From the NCBI GenBank assembly GCA_025058835.1, contig JANXEI010000001.1, positions 376,561 through 440,560 on the forward strand: DNA of 64,000 nt. The letters are read 5' to 3'. Of the stretch, positions 53,039 to 60,563 are shown piece after piece. A program made the translations under genes and the position numbers. The stretch is from Acidilobaceae archaeon. Its GTDB lineage: Archaea > Thermoproteota > Thermoprotei_A > Sulfolobales > Acidilobaceae. Under the pieces are notes generated by a model, which saw only the letters and a list, made by a program, of their open reading frames with translations, was not told the origin of the DNA and did not search any database. Positions within the stretch are counted from its first letter, which is position 1. Each line of letters starts with the position of its first letter.

Positions 53039-53104
53039 GGCGTCAGGTCGCGGTAATTTCTTCACCGCTTTCTCATGGGGGCAAGCGTCCTCATCCGCCC
53101 TGCC
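53038..53104 (-). ncRNA. candidate C/D-box sRNA (minus strand)
   Basis: Minus strand: terminal stem GGCG/CGCC; C box ATGAGGA (53094-53088, one change from consensus); 10-nt guide; weak D' ATGA; C' GTGAAGA (53065-53059, one change); 12-nt guide; D CTGA (53046-53043). The second guide is complementary to CGCGGTAAT, part of the universal 16S 530-loop sequence, with C528 (E. coli numbering) at the fifth position. A minus-strand TTAAAG box near 53126-53133 predicts a start near 53104. Weaker boxes than the 45860 candidate. Confidence 0.45.
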
Positions 53105-53156
53105 AATTACCGTAAAGCAGAGGCTTTAACTCTCAGTAGTTGGTAGGGGGAGAGTA

Positions 53157-54311
53157 TTGAAAGTAAGCACGGTAAACTGGGCTAGCATAAGAGACCTCTG
53201 GGGGGTCTACGGCGCTCCCGCTCTGCTGAACCACCTCGGATTGAAGGAGCTTGAGGTAGAGGGGATGGAACCGATTACATGGGAATACGCAGGCTACGAA
53301 GTGAAGGTGAACGGAGGGGGGCTTCTCTCCCAGCTCCCTGCTGAGCCGCCTAGGAGCCTCCTGATAGAGCTAGGAGAGCTCGACCTTAGACATGTCATCG
53401 AGGACAGCTTCTTGGAATTCCTGAAAGACGAAGGCAGAGAGGGAACCCTGAACCCCTTCAGCTGGACTCTGCGTTCGCCCATAGTATCAGAGCGGGGAGG
53501 CTATGGACAATGCTATAACCTGCGCTCAGGCTATGCATCTATTCTCGAGCTAGACTCGCTGAGAAGCGTCGTTCCCTCTCGATGTTCAGAATTGAGGGGA
53601 GTGAGGGAGAGGCGGAGGCTTCACCTTGGAGCGTTTCAGCTTGAGCTAGAGGGGGTACAGATGGGACGAGTCTTTGTTGCAGAGAGCGAGGAGCTGGTTG
53701 CAGTTAGCAATGGAAGCAAGGTCCTGATAGTGCCTCATGGGGAGATGAGCATCAAGATAAAGCATGAGTATCGCGACTACTTCGCGAGCGTCCTCCAAGC
53801 CTTAGCCTTCTACGAGTTCTTTGTCAGAGAAGACGTATTCGAGACCAATGCTGCTGTCATCAAAGGACCCAGGGGCTCCCTGGCCATATCGTCCCCAAAG
53901 GGAGCAGAGATCGTCGCTCGCAGAGGCGAATTGGAGCTCACCGTCAGGGGGAAGACTCTCCTCTCTGTCGGCGGCACTCTCGAGTCTTTCAAGAGTGTCC
54001 TCGAACTCACCGTGATATGGGAGCCCTCTAGAGTTCCATCTAAGCCAGTGGGACATCTGAGGAGCTATAGTTCAACTGCTACCTTGGTCCAGGCGAAGGA
54101 CAACATGATAGCGATAGCTCTCGAAAACCCGACGGAAAAGGACGGCGCTGTAGAGCTCAGGTCTTACCATCCGCTTAGCAAGGTAACCCTAAGCACTCCC
54201 CAGGACAGCTTGGAGATGCCGCCGCTCAGAGATATAGCTAGCTTTCCCGTACCTCGAGCCTTCGTAGGCAAGGTCGAGGTAGAGTTTAGACAATCTTTGA
54301 GGATAGGCTAG
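53157..54311 (+). CDS. unrecognised beta-rich protein next to the pilus genes
   Basis: 384-aa soluble-looking protein with no signal peptide or membrane helix. Predicted mostly beta strands; a central YRDYFASVLQALAFYEFFVRED helix separates two halves. The C-terminal portion (MIAIALENPTEKDGAVELRS then YHPLSKVTL) resembles the beta-sandwich ending of some glycoside hydrolases, but no catalytic motif is visible. Own TATA box (GGCTTTAAC near 53124-53132) and TTG start at 53157. It follows the pilus operon by about 120 bp and could be a pilus-linked or surface function; not recognised. Confidence 0.72.
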   Translation: MKVSTVNWASIRDLWGVYGAPALLNHLGLKELEVEGMEPITWEYAGYEVKVNGGGLLSQLPAEPPRSLLIELGELDLRHVIEDSFLEFLKDEGREGTLNPFSWTLRSPIVSERGGYGQCYNLRSGYASILELDSLRSVVPSRCSELRGVRERRRLHLGAFQLELEGVQMGRVFVAESEELVAVSNGSKVLIVPHGEMSIKIKHEYRDYFASVLQALAFYEFFVREDVFETNAAVIKGPRGSLAISSPKGAEIVARRGELELTVRGKTLLSVGGTLESFKSVLELTVIWEPSRVPSKPVGHLRSYSSTATLVQAKDNMIAIALENPTEKDGAVELRSYHPLSKVTLSTPQDSLEMPPLRDIASFPVPRAFVGKVEVEFRQSLRIG

Positions 54312-55039
54312 AATTCGGAGAGCTCTCCGAAAGTTCTACCCCTCTTCCTTGCCTTACCCTCTGCGGCAGATTTGATGTGCTGAACGAAGTCCTCCTCATA
54401 TGGCACACCGACGAAAGAGAGCTGGCCATTGATCGCCACGGCAGGAACGGTCATGACGCTGTACTTGTCTGCTATGTCCGGGTTCTCGTAGGCTTCCACA
54501 GCCTCAGAGAGAACAACTGGGTTTCCTTGCTTGTACGCTTCAAAGGCAATCATGTGGGAGAGCAAGACTGCATATGGACAGTACGGACAGGAGGGAGTGA
54601 CTATAGTCTCTATGTGTACCTTGCCCTTGATGGTTGCCAAGATTTTCTTCGTCTCCTCCTCCAACCCGCTCTCGTCCTCGCTCAACCTCATTACGGTTTC
54701 CACCAGAGCTCGAATCTCCTCTCCCGCCGGTATGCCGGTCCACCTCACAAGGCCATCGACAAAGCTGACCGTAGGTATCCTAGAGATCCCTCGCTTCTTG
54801 AACTCAGGCTTGTGATCGGCCTTCTCGTAATCGAGAACCCTCACCTCGAGGAGTCTCGATCCGTTCCTCACAGGGCTAGCTCTCTTGAAGAACTCCATAA
54901 GCGTCACAGTGTCAGAGCATGCCTCGCAGAGGCTCCCTACGTATACCTCTGATGTTACGGGCCTCACCATTCCTGCTAGTGTCTCCTCAAGCTCTCTCCT
55001 GAACTCCTCGGAGAGATCGAGGTAGTAGAATCTCCCCAT
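54308..55039 (-). CDS. pdo: protein disulfide oxidoreductase, two thioredoxin folds
   Basis: PDO-type enzyme that makes or isomerises disulfides, common in hyperthermophiles with disulfide-rich cytoplasm. Two thioredoxin-like units: active site CEAC in the first (Cys38/Cys41) and CPYC in the second; cis-Pro in RIPTVSF and MTVPAVAING. 243 aa. Stop codon overlaps the end of the preceding convergent gene by 4 bp. Confidence 0.88.
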   Translation of the reverse strand: MGRFYYLDLSEEFRRELEETLAGMVRPVTSEVYVGSLCEACSDTVTLMEFFKRASPVRNGSRLLEVRVLDYEKADHKPEFKKRGISRIPTVSFVDGLVRWTGIPAGEEIRALVETVMRLSEDESGLEEETKKILATIKGKVHIETIVTPSCPYCPYAVLLSHMIAFEAYKQGNPVVLSEAVEAYENPDIADKYSVMTVPAVAINGQLSFVGVPYEEDFVQHIKSAAEGKARKRGRTFGELSEF

Positions 55040-55109
55040 CAGCTACACCTCCTCGTCCAGCTCCGAGATCCCTTTTATAGCTTTTATATAGGAGTCAAAG
55101 GGAGGGACT

Positions 55110-55595
55110 TTGGCTAGAGCAGCTGCGAGGCTGATGGGCGGTCGAGTGTTCGTAGACTGTAGAGACAGGGAATTCTGCGAGGCCCTGGAGAAACAGGGCT
55201 ATCTCGAGGGGGGAGAGTTGGAGGCGCTCGAGCTCCTCTACCAGCTGAGCCAGGAAGAAGTGGAGCTGGAGGGGAGGAGCGGGTGGGAGACTCTGCTGGG
55301 AGTCATGAAGGAGCTTTCCATCCGGTTCAGCGTTTTTCTAGTCTACTTGGACCTCAGGAAGAGGGGTAGATGGCCGAGAAGGAGCGTGAGAAAGGACAGC
55401 CTCGTGGTGCGGCTCCCCTCTGGCAAGGTAGGGGAGGTGTTAGTGCTAGAGGAGGGAGAGGGTAGGAAGCTCGAGGACGTGATCGAGTGGGTCAGAGCCG
55501 TGCAAGCGATGGAGAGGGTTCCCCTCCTCGCAGTGGTGGACAAGGCAGGAGTGATATCCTACTATGAGGCCAGAGCTCTCAAGAAGTTAGGCTAG
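55110..55595 (+). CDS. tRNA-splicing endonuclease structural (beta) subunit-like
   Basis: 161-aa protein. The C-terminal half FSVFLVYLDLRKRGRWPRRS ... LLAVVDKAGVISYYEARALK matches the endonuclease fold of EndA subunits (compare Y-x-D-L-R-x-R-G and V-L-A-V-V-D). The catalytic His and Lys of the active triad are absent, as in the non-catalytic partner of crenarchaeal alpha2-beta2 enzymes. It would position the enzyme on bulge-helix-bulge introns such as that in the tRNA-Thr of this window. TTG start agrees with a TATATAGG box near 55083-55091. Confidence 0.62.
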   Translation: MARAAARLMGGRVFVDCRDREFCEALEKQGYLEGGELEALELLYQLSQEEVELEGRSGWETLLGVMKELSIRFSVFLVYLDLRKRGRWPRRSVRKDSLVVRLPSGKVGEVLVLEEGEGRKLEDVIEWVRAVQAMERVPLLAVVDKAGVISYYEARALKKLG

Positions 55596-56548
55596 AGGGG
55601 CACTAGGACGACCATACCGTCTATGAGGTACCTGTAAATCTTCCTCACGTTCGACTCCTTTATCTTCACTTTCTCTGCAACGAGGGATTGGTTAACGTGC
55701 TCGTATCCGTAAAGGCGAGCTACGAGGTATACTGCTGCTGCGGCAATCGTTTCGGGCTTTTTGCCGTACAGGTTCTTCCCTGACTTTATGGCTGCTTCGA
55801 CGAACCTCATTGAGTCCCTTCTTACGGTCTCTCGCAGACCGTCAGGGGGGAGTATCTCGTTCACCAGGCTGCTCACGTAAGTCTCTACTCTCTCAAGCAA
55901 CCTCCTTTGGCCTCCTTGTCTATACACTCTGCTGTAGTCCTTTATCACACCTTTCTTGTGTAGCTTGTTTGTCGCCTTCCATACGCAGTCTTCGGTTACT
56001 CCCATTATTTCTAGGACCTGGTTCCTTGCTATGCCAAGGTTGTATAGCTGAATTACCTTGAGCACTGCGGCTGCTACTATGCACCTCCTCTCCCTATCTC
56101 CTGAGACCCTTTCGCCGGTGAGGAACGTGTTGATGATATACCCGATGTCCTCCCTTGCCGCTTTCGGTAGCTCGAGCAGAGAGCTCAGATCGTTTGCCAT
56201 CTTCAGAGCCGTTATCAGCGAGACGTCCCTCTTGCTTATCCTCCCCTCTCTTATCTTCTCTCTTACTCTGCTCGACCTCTTCAGGGGGTTGCTCTCCCTT
56301 CTCCTCTCCAACTGCGCTCCTATGCCCCTATCATGTCTTGTGTTTGTGTTCGGTTTCCCGATCCTTGGCAGGCTCTTCGGGTCGTCCTTGAAGAACCTCT
56401 CTGGCTCATCTGCTATGACGTTCTCTCCAATAACTTCTCCCGTCTCTGCGCAGATCAGGCGCCCGTCCTCAGTCGTCACCACGCTCTCGCAAGAAAAAGG
56501 TCTTCCCTCTACCTCCCCGACCTCTGCTACCTTCTCGAACTCTTCCAT
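55592..56548 (-). CDS. tfb: transcription factor B (TFB) with degenerate zinc ribbon
   Basis: Promoter-opening factor that binds TBP-DNA and recruits RNA polymerase. B-reader/linker region (RIGKPNTNTRHDRGIGAQL) and two cyclin-like repeats (first about residues 115-200, second about 215-310, ending in the helix-turn-helix SLVAEKVKIKESNVRKIYRYL) are intact. The N-terminal ribbon is altered: Cys20 and Cys33 remain, but their partners are Val23 and Thr36, so the usual four-Cys zinc site is lost. 318 aa. Overlaps gar1 by 22 bp, the common archaeal gar1-tfb pair. Confidence 0.92.
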   Translation of the reverse strand: MEEFEKVAEVGEVEGRPFSCESVVTTEDGRLICAETGEVIGENVIADEPERFFKDDPKSLPRIGKPNTNTRHDRGIGAQLERRRESNPLKRSSRVREKIREGRISKRDVSLITALKMANDLSSLLELPKAAREDIGYIINTFLTGERVSGDRERRCIVAAAVLKVIQLYNLGIARNQVLEIMGVTEDCVWKATNKLHKKGVIKDYSRVYRQGGQRRLLERVETYVSSLVNEILPPDGLRETVRRDSMRFVEAAIKSGKNLYGKKPETIAAAAVYLVARLYGYEHVNQSLVAEKVKIKESNVRKIYRYLIDGMVVLVPL

Positions 56549-56826
56549 CCAGATCTCCTCCTGGGGGGCCTCCAGAACTCAAAGTAGAGCTCCTCCAGCT
56601 CCTCTGCCAGATCTTTATCTGCCAGCCTCACTATGGCATATGGGTTTTTCACGTTTCCTATTATATCCACCACTTTCCCTATCTCCCTCATTCTCCCTTC
56701 TCTCTCAAAGTAAACTTTGGAACCCAGGGGAACGGGCTTCTCTCTCTCCATAGCTACAACTACCTGACCTCCTATTGTGCTCCTCACAACGCGACCGAGA
56801 GGTTTCAGGTTCTTCTTAACCCTCAT
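56527..56826 (-). CDS. gar1: H/ACA RNP component Gar1
   Basis: 99-aa protein of the H/ACA RNA-guided pseudouridylation complex (with Cbf5, Nop10, L7Ae). Central Gar1 beta-barrel: LKPLGRVVRSTIGGQVVVAM, VPLGSKVYFEREGRMREIGKV and GNVKNPYAIVRL; basic tail PPRRRSGWKSSRR binds RNA. Upstream and overlapping tfb. TATA box: TTTAAAAAA near 56860-56868. Confidence 0.9.
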   Translation of the reverse strand: MRVKKNLKPLGRVVRSTIGGQVVVAMEREKPVPLGSKVYFEREGRMREIGKVVDIIGNVKNPYAIVRLADKDLAEELEELYFEFWRPPRRRSGWKSSRR

Positions 56827-56899
56827 CTACCTCGGGCCCCTCTGGTAATACGGTCCGGGGTTTTTTAAAGTGTGAAGCCCTGTGAGACAGAGAGACATC

Positions 56900-57655
56900 T
56901 TATATAAGCACCTCTACCTCCATGTCCTGAAAGACGTTCTCGTACTTTCTCGCCCTCCTGCTGAGGAACTCTATGACCCTTAGGTACGAGAACTCAGCCT
57001 CAGGCCCCAGGCCTTTCAGAACCTCCATCAGGTGCTTTGAGCCTCCCCTTTCTACCTCTAAGCATCTTCCCTCGAGACCGTGAAGAGCTGCATAGGCAGC
57101 CATCGTGGAGGCCTCCACTCCTAAGAGGGCGTTGATTATAGGTATGCCTCCCTCTTCTTCCACCTCTTTTAGGAACGTAATGAGCGACTCCTCTCCCTCA
57201 AATATGGAGTGAAGAGTCAGCAGGAGACCATCCGTGGCCGTTAAGGGGAAGAGGACGGCGTCATAGCTCAAGACCTTGGCTACCCTGAGGCTCCACGTTC
57301 TATCGTACAAAAAGGCCTGACACATGCTCATCTTCTCTTGTCTACTCACCATAACTTTGATTACGTCCTCTCCCTCCATCCCTCGAGCCCTTACAGAACT
57401 CGGGATCGCTATGGTGACCTTCGTCCCGTACCCTTTTTTCATCCTCCTGACGATGTGAGCAAGGCCAAGAGATGCCAAGGTGTTGTAACAGGTAACTGGG
57501 ACTAACACCTTCTTGCCCGGGGCGAGGGCTCCTAGTTTCGAGAGGGATCTGCGGATCCCCCTCTCCAGAACCTTGTCGAGACATTGAAGGCAGAGCCTGT
57601 GACCGCTTGAAGGCCTATATATTACAGCTCTCCTATCACAGAGATCGCACTTCAT
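56900..57655 (-). CDS. TtuA/Ncs6-like protein with degenerate PP-loop
   Basis: 251-aa paralogue of tRNA 2-thiolation enzymes. The N-terminal zinc ribbon is intact (Cys3, Cys6, Cys22, Cys25) and the following helix (ERGIRRSLSKLGALAPGKK) fits TtuA, but the ATP-binding PP-loop S-G-G-K-D-S is replaced by T55-C-Y-N-T-L60, and the later T-G-H-N-L-D-D block is replaced by LFPLTATDG. Thus it should not adenylate tRNA the usual way. Starts within the stop of the class V aminotransferase (4-bp overlap), so the pair is co-translated. May be a regulator, scaffold or repurposed sulfur carrier. Confidence 0.72.
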   Translation of the reverse strand: MKCDLCDRRAVIYRPSSGHRLCLQCLDKVLERGIRRSLSKLGALAPGKKVLVPVTCYNTLASLGLAHIVRRMKKGYGTKVTIAIPSSVRARGMEGEDVIKVMVSRQEKMSMCQAFLYDRTWSLRVAKVLSYDAVLFPLTATDGLLLTLHSIFEGEESLITFLKEVEEEGGIPIINALLGVEASTMAAYAALHGLEGRCLEVERGGSKHLMEVLKGLGPEAEFSYLRVIEFLSRRARKYENVFQDMEVEVLI

Positions 57656-58788
57656 CTCCCCAGCGCCTTCTTCAACGCTTCTGTGAATCGATAGACGTCA
57701 TAGCTGTCGTTGTAGAAATGCGGAGATACCCTCACCAGTCCCGGCCTTGCTGCCACTCTTACCCCCATCCTCTCGAGCCTCCCTGCGAGCTCCATCGGTC
57801 TATCGCTCCTGAAGGAAATTATAGCGCTGTGGTTATCTCGAGGGCTGAACAGCTCTAGCCCCGCCGACTCGATCTCCTCTGCTATCATATCTGCTAGCTT
57901 CCACGTGTGATGATACAGAGAGGGGGCTCCGTTTTCTAGCAGGAACTGTAGAGAGCTCTCGAGAGCAGCGAAGGAGAGCAAAGAGAGGGTTCCTGGTTCA
58001 AGTCTACTGCCTCCATCCGCAAGCTCTAGCCTGGAGGTGTCGAGAGGTCTAGTAAACTCTGGCTCGCCCTTTTCGATTCTCCTCACTACAGAATCGCTGA
58101 CAGAGAGCCATCCTGCAAACACGGGGATCGTCGAGTCGAGCAGCTCCTCCCTCACATATGCGAGGGCGGCGCCGTGGATGCTCATGAGCCACTTGTAAGA
58201 GCCTGTAACGAGGACATCGACGTCCAGCTTCCGCACGTTAACGGGCATTACGCCCACGGCATGGAAAGCATCGCTCACGAGGAGGGCTCCGTGACGGTGA
58301 GCTTCATCTGCTATGTCGGGAAGACCTGCTACCTCCCCAGAAAGCCAGCCCACGTAGTCTACCATGACTAGGGACGTCTCGCTGTCTATCGCTCTAGCTA
58401 CCTCATCGAGCCTCGTCACCCTTACCTCCTTCACGAGGCCCCTCGCCTCGAGAGAGCGAGCCAGTAGGACGCTGGTAGGGAAGTTGTGTTCTGCGAGCAC
58501 TACCTTGCCCTTCCTCAAGGACAAAGAGGTGAGAATCATGCCGAGGCCGTAGGTGACGCTGGGGAAAGCAGCTATCTCCTCCCTCTTCGCCCCCACCATA
58601 TCTGCAAAAAGTCTCTTTACGTTCAGCATGCTAAATATACCCTCTTCCCAGGGCTCTCCCTCTTCCTGCCACTTTCTGGTGAACTCTAAGATCTTCCCGA
58701 TTACGGGCTCCGGGAGGGGCCCGGAGCTTGCGTTGTCCAAGTAGACGTATTTCTCGAGGATTTTGATCTGGGATCTCACGTTCCTCAT
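57652..58788 (-). CDS. class V aminotransferase-fold PLP enzyme (no catalytic Cys)
   Basis: 378-aa fold-type I enzyme of the NifS/SufS/kynureninase superfamily. YVYLDNASSGPLP start, PLP-stacking and Asp region VSDAFHAVGVMPVNV, Schiff-base Lys in LVTGSYKWLMSIHGAAL. The desulfurase Cys loop expected after about residue 340 is replaced by VRVAARPGLVRVSPHFYND, so cysteine desulfurase activity is unlikely; kynureninase, epimerase or lyase types are possible. Operon with the TtuA-like gene. ATG at 58788; a palindrome encloses its TATA box. Confidence 0.82.
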   Translation of the reverse strand: MRNVRSQIKILEKYVYLDNASSGPLPEPVIGKILEFTRKWQEEGEPWEEGIFSMLNVKRLFADMVGAKREEIAAFPSVTYGLGMILTSLSLRKGKVVLAEHNFPTSVLLARSLEARGLVKEVRVTRLDEVARAIDSETSLVMVDYVGWLSGEVAGLPDIADEAHRHGALLVSDAFHAVGVMPVNVRKLDVDVLVTGSYKWLMSIHGAALAYVREELLDSTIPVFAGWLSVSDSVVRRIEKGEPEFTRPLDTSRLELADGGSRLEPGTLSLLSFAALESSLQFLLENGAPSLYHHTWKLADMIAEEIESAGLELFSPRDNHSAIISFRSDRPMELAGRLERMGVRVAARPGLVRVSPHFYNDSYDVYRFTEALKKALGR

Positions 58789-58812
58789 ATGGGATACCTG
58801 GAACTCTCGCTA

Positions 58813-58832
58813 CCCAAGGCTAAAAACTTGGG
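58813..58832 (-). promoter_or_regulatory. palindrome enclosing the TATA box of the aminotransferase/TtuA-like operon
   Basis: CCCAAG (58813-58818) and CTTGGG (58827-58832) form a perfect inverted repeat around GCTAAAAA, which on the minus strand (TTTTTAGC) is the likely TATA box about 26-35 bp before ATG 58788. A repressor bound here would block TBP. Fills much of the 46-bp gap to trm10. Confidence 0.5.
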
Positions 58833-58834
58833 AG

Positions 58835-59875
58835 TTAGTCGCCCCTGATCCTCACGCCCAACTTTTCCGCTACCTTTTCAAAGTCCTCCCTGCTGATAGG
58901 GAGCCACTCGGAGAGGTCCTCGTAGAGCTCCCATGTAACGTACGGAGAGCCAATGCCCTTCTTTGACGCCTTCATGATCTCGTAGTAAAGCCTGGAAATA
59001 GCGTTCTTGTGCGTCATGCTGGAAATCACTGCCTTTTCAATGTCCCCTCCATACTTATACCTCGCTTTCAGCACGGTCTCGACTATCTTATTTATGCTAT
59101 CCGGCACGCCCACCACGGAGTTCCTCAACTCTACCCTCCTTGGTAGCCCCCACGGCACTAGGTTGTCTAGGAACCTGCTCTGAGTGGGAGATATACTTTT
59201 CTCGTGGGGCATCCCTACCAAGAAGGCCTCAGAAGAGAGGACGTCGTGGGGAGTAAGGGCATAGGGAGCGTCCTGCCTCAATATCACGACCTTATCCGCA
59301 TCCATGCTCCAGAGGAGCTCACTGGGCCTGCTCTGCGTTATCGTTATCTTGTTTCTGCCCACTATCATGTTAACCCACTCCATGAAGCCCCTGTCCGCGC
59401 TTGTAATGGCAAGGTGGGGATCCCATAGGTACTCGCGAACCCTGTCTATGAGCTCCCTTATCTGGACCCTCATGACGTTGGGGTCCTCGCTGGAGAGGGC
59501 AAGTGCACTAAGATCGAGAGTTATTGTTGGTATAGGAGGAGTGGGGAGCAGTTCCAACAGATCGCGCCAGGAGACTACGGGTGAGGCTTGCTCTGAGCGA
59601 GAAAGGACAGCGTCAGCCTTTTCCTCACCTCCGGGGGAAAGGAGCCTGAACCTCACGCCTCTGTAGATCTCGTCCCTTATGGGAGACCCCCTGAAGTCGG
59701 GGTCGAGGACAAGGTACTGCTCTCTGACCAGCATTTCTACGGCTACGTACTGGTAGCCGAACTCTTGTACCTTTCTTCTCTCCAGAAAGTGTTTCAACCC
59801 TATCTTGTGCACGCCCATATTGTAAAGGACATTCAGCAGGGACTCCGATGGTCTTTCAGTGTATCCCATCTTCAC
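58835..59875 (-). CDS. trm10: archaeal Trm10-like tRNA position-9 methyltransferase
   Basis: SPOUT methyltransferase making m1A9 and/or m1G9. Core: TITLDLSALALS, LAITSADRGFMEWVNMIVGR, VVILRQDAPYALTPHDVLSS, EAFLVGMPHEKSISP and RRVELRNSVVGVPDSINKIV, the Trm10 knot and SAM region. The 346-aa size includes N- and C-terminal extensions seen in crenarchaeal members. Follows rnhB with 10 bp; operon DUF354-rnhB-trm10. Confidence 0.82.
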   Translation of the reverse strand: MKMGYTERPSESLLNVLYNMGVHKIGLKHFLERRKVQEFGYQYVAVEMLVREQYLVLDPDFRGSPIRDEIYRGVRFRLLSPGGEEKADAVLSRSEQASPVVSWRDLLELLPTPPIPTITLDLSALALSSEDPNVMRVQIRELIDRVREYLWDPHLAITSADRGFMEWVNMIVGRNKITITQSRPSELLWSMDADKVVILRQDAPYALTPHDVLSSEAFLVGMPHEKSISPTQSRFLDNLVPWGLPRRVELRNSVVGVPDSINKIVETVLKARYKYGGDIEKAVISSMTHKNAISRLYYEIMKASKKGIGSPYVTWELYEDLSEWLPISREDFEKVAEKLGVRIRGD

Positions 59876-59885
59876 CTCTCATACC

Positions 59886-60563
59886 TCACATGAACTCGTC
59901 CAGGGTTTTATGGCTACTTTTACCCTTTCTTACTATCTCTATACCGAGAGACGCCAACGTTGACCACGAGTATCTGACTATTGGGGGCCTCTCGCCTGCT
60001 TGAATTGCTCTTCTCAACCACTCTATGGTCTCGCGATCGTGTGGATAGCCGCTCCCCTTCACTCCGTAGAGGGATGACAGCACTCTCAGTCTCGCGTCGC
60101 GCAGGTGTTTAGCTATGATGCTAGCAGCTGACACCTCCACATAGTTCTCATCCGCTCCTTCTGTTATCAAGAGCTCCCCCCTGAAGCCTCTCCCCCTCAG
60201 CTCCTCCTCGAGCCTCCTAGGGGAGCCAAACTTGTCAACGACTATTCGGGAATCGAGGAGCTTTTCTCCGAGTCTCCTGTATAGCGAGAGGAGAGCTCTG
60301 AGTATTGCTCTCTCCTCGAGGCGGTTAATGTTATGTCTGTCGATCTCTGCAGGGGTTATGGGCTCTGCAGAGAAGGGCAGGTACTTGAGGGCTTCGTAGA
60401 GCTCTCCCCTCCTCTTCTGGGTGAGCTCCTTGCTGTCTTTCACTCCAATTCGTCTTAGCTCCTCGATCCTCTCCTCAGGTACCGCTACCGCAACGACTAC
60501 CAGCTCCCCTACCAGGCTTCCCCGACCCGCCTCGTCGACCCCAACGAAAAGCTTACGCTCCAC
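59886..60563 (-). CDS. rnhB: ribonuclease HII
   Basis: Cleaves RNA of RNA-DNA hybrids and misinserted ribonucleotides. Catalytic carboxylates in VGVDEAGRGSLVGE (DEAGRG motif), then DSKELTQKRR, IVVDKFGSP and the last acidic residue region YPHDRETIEW. C-terminal KGKSSHKTLDEFM resembles a PCNA-binding tail. 225 aa. Overlaps the DUF354 gene by 11 bp. Confidence 0.95.
   Translation of the reverse strand: MERKLFVGVDEAGRGSLVGELVVVAVAVPEERIEELRRIGVKDSKELTQKRRGELYEALKYLPFSAEPITPAEIDRHNINRLEERAILRALLSLYRRLGEKLLDSRIVVDKFGSPRRLEEELRGRGFRGELLITEGADENYVEVSAASIIAKHLRDARLRVLSSLYGVKGSGYPHDRETIEWLRRAIQAGERPPIVRYSWSTLASLGIEIVRKGKSSHKTLDEFM

Noticed and set aside
57652-58788. annotation as cysteine desulfurase (SufS/IscS)
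   Set aside because: The loop that should carry the catalytic Cys has none, so the name would mislead.
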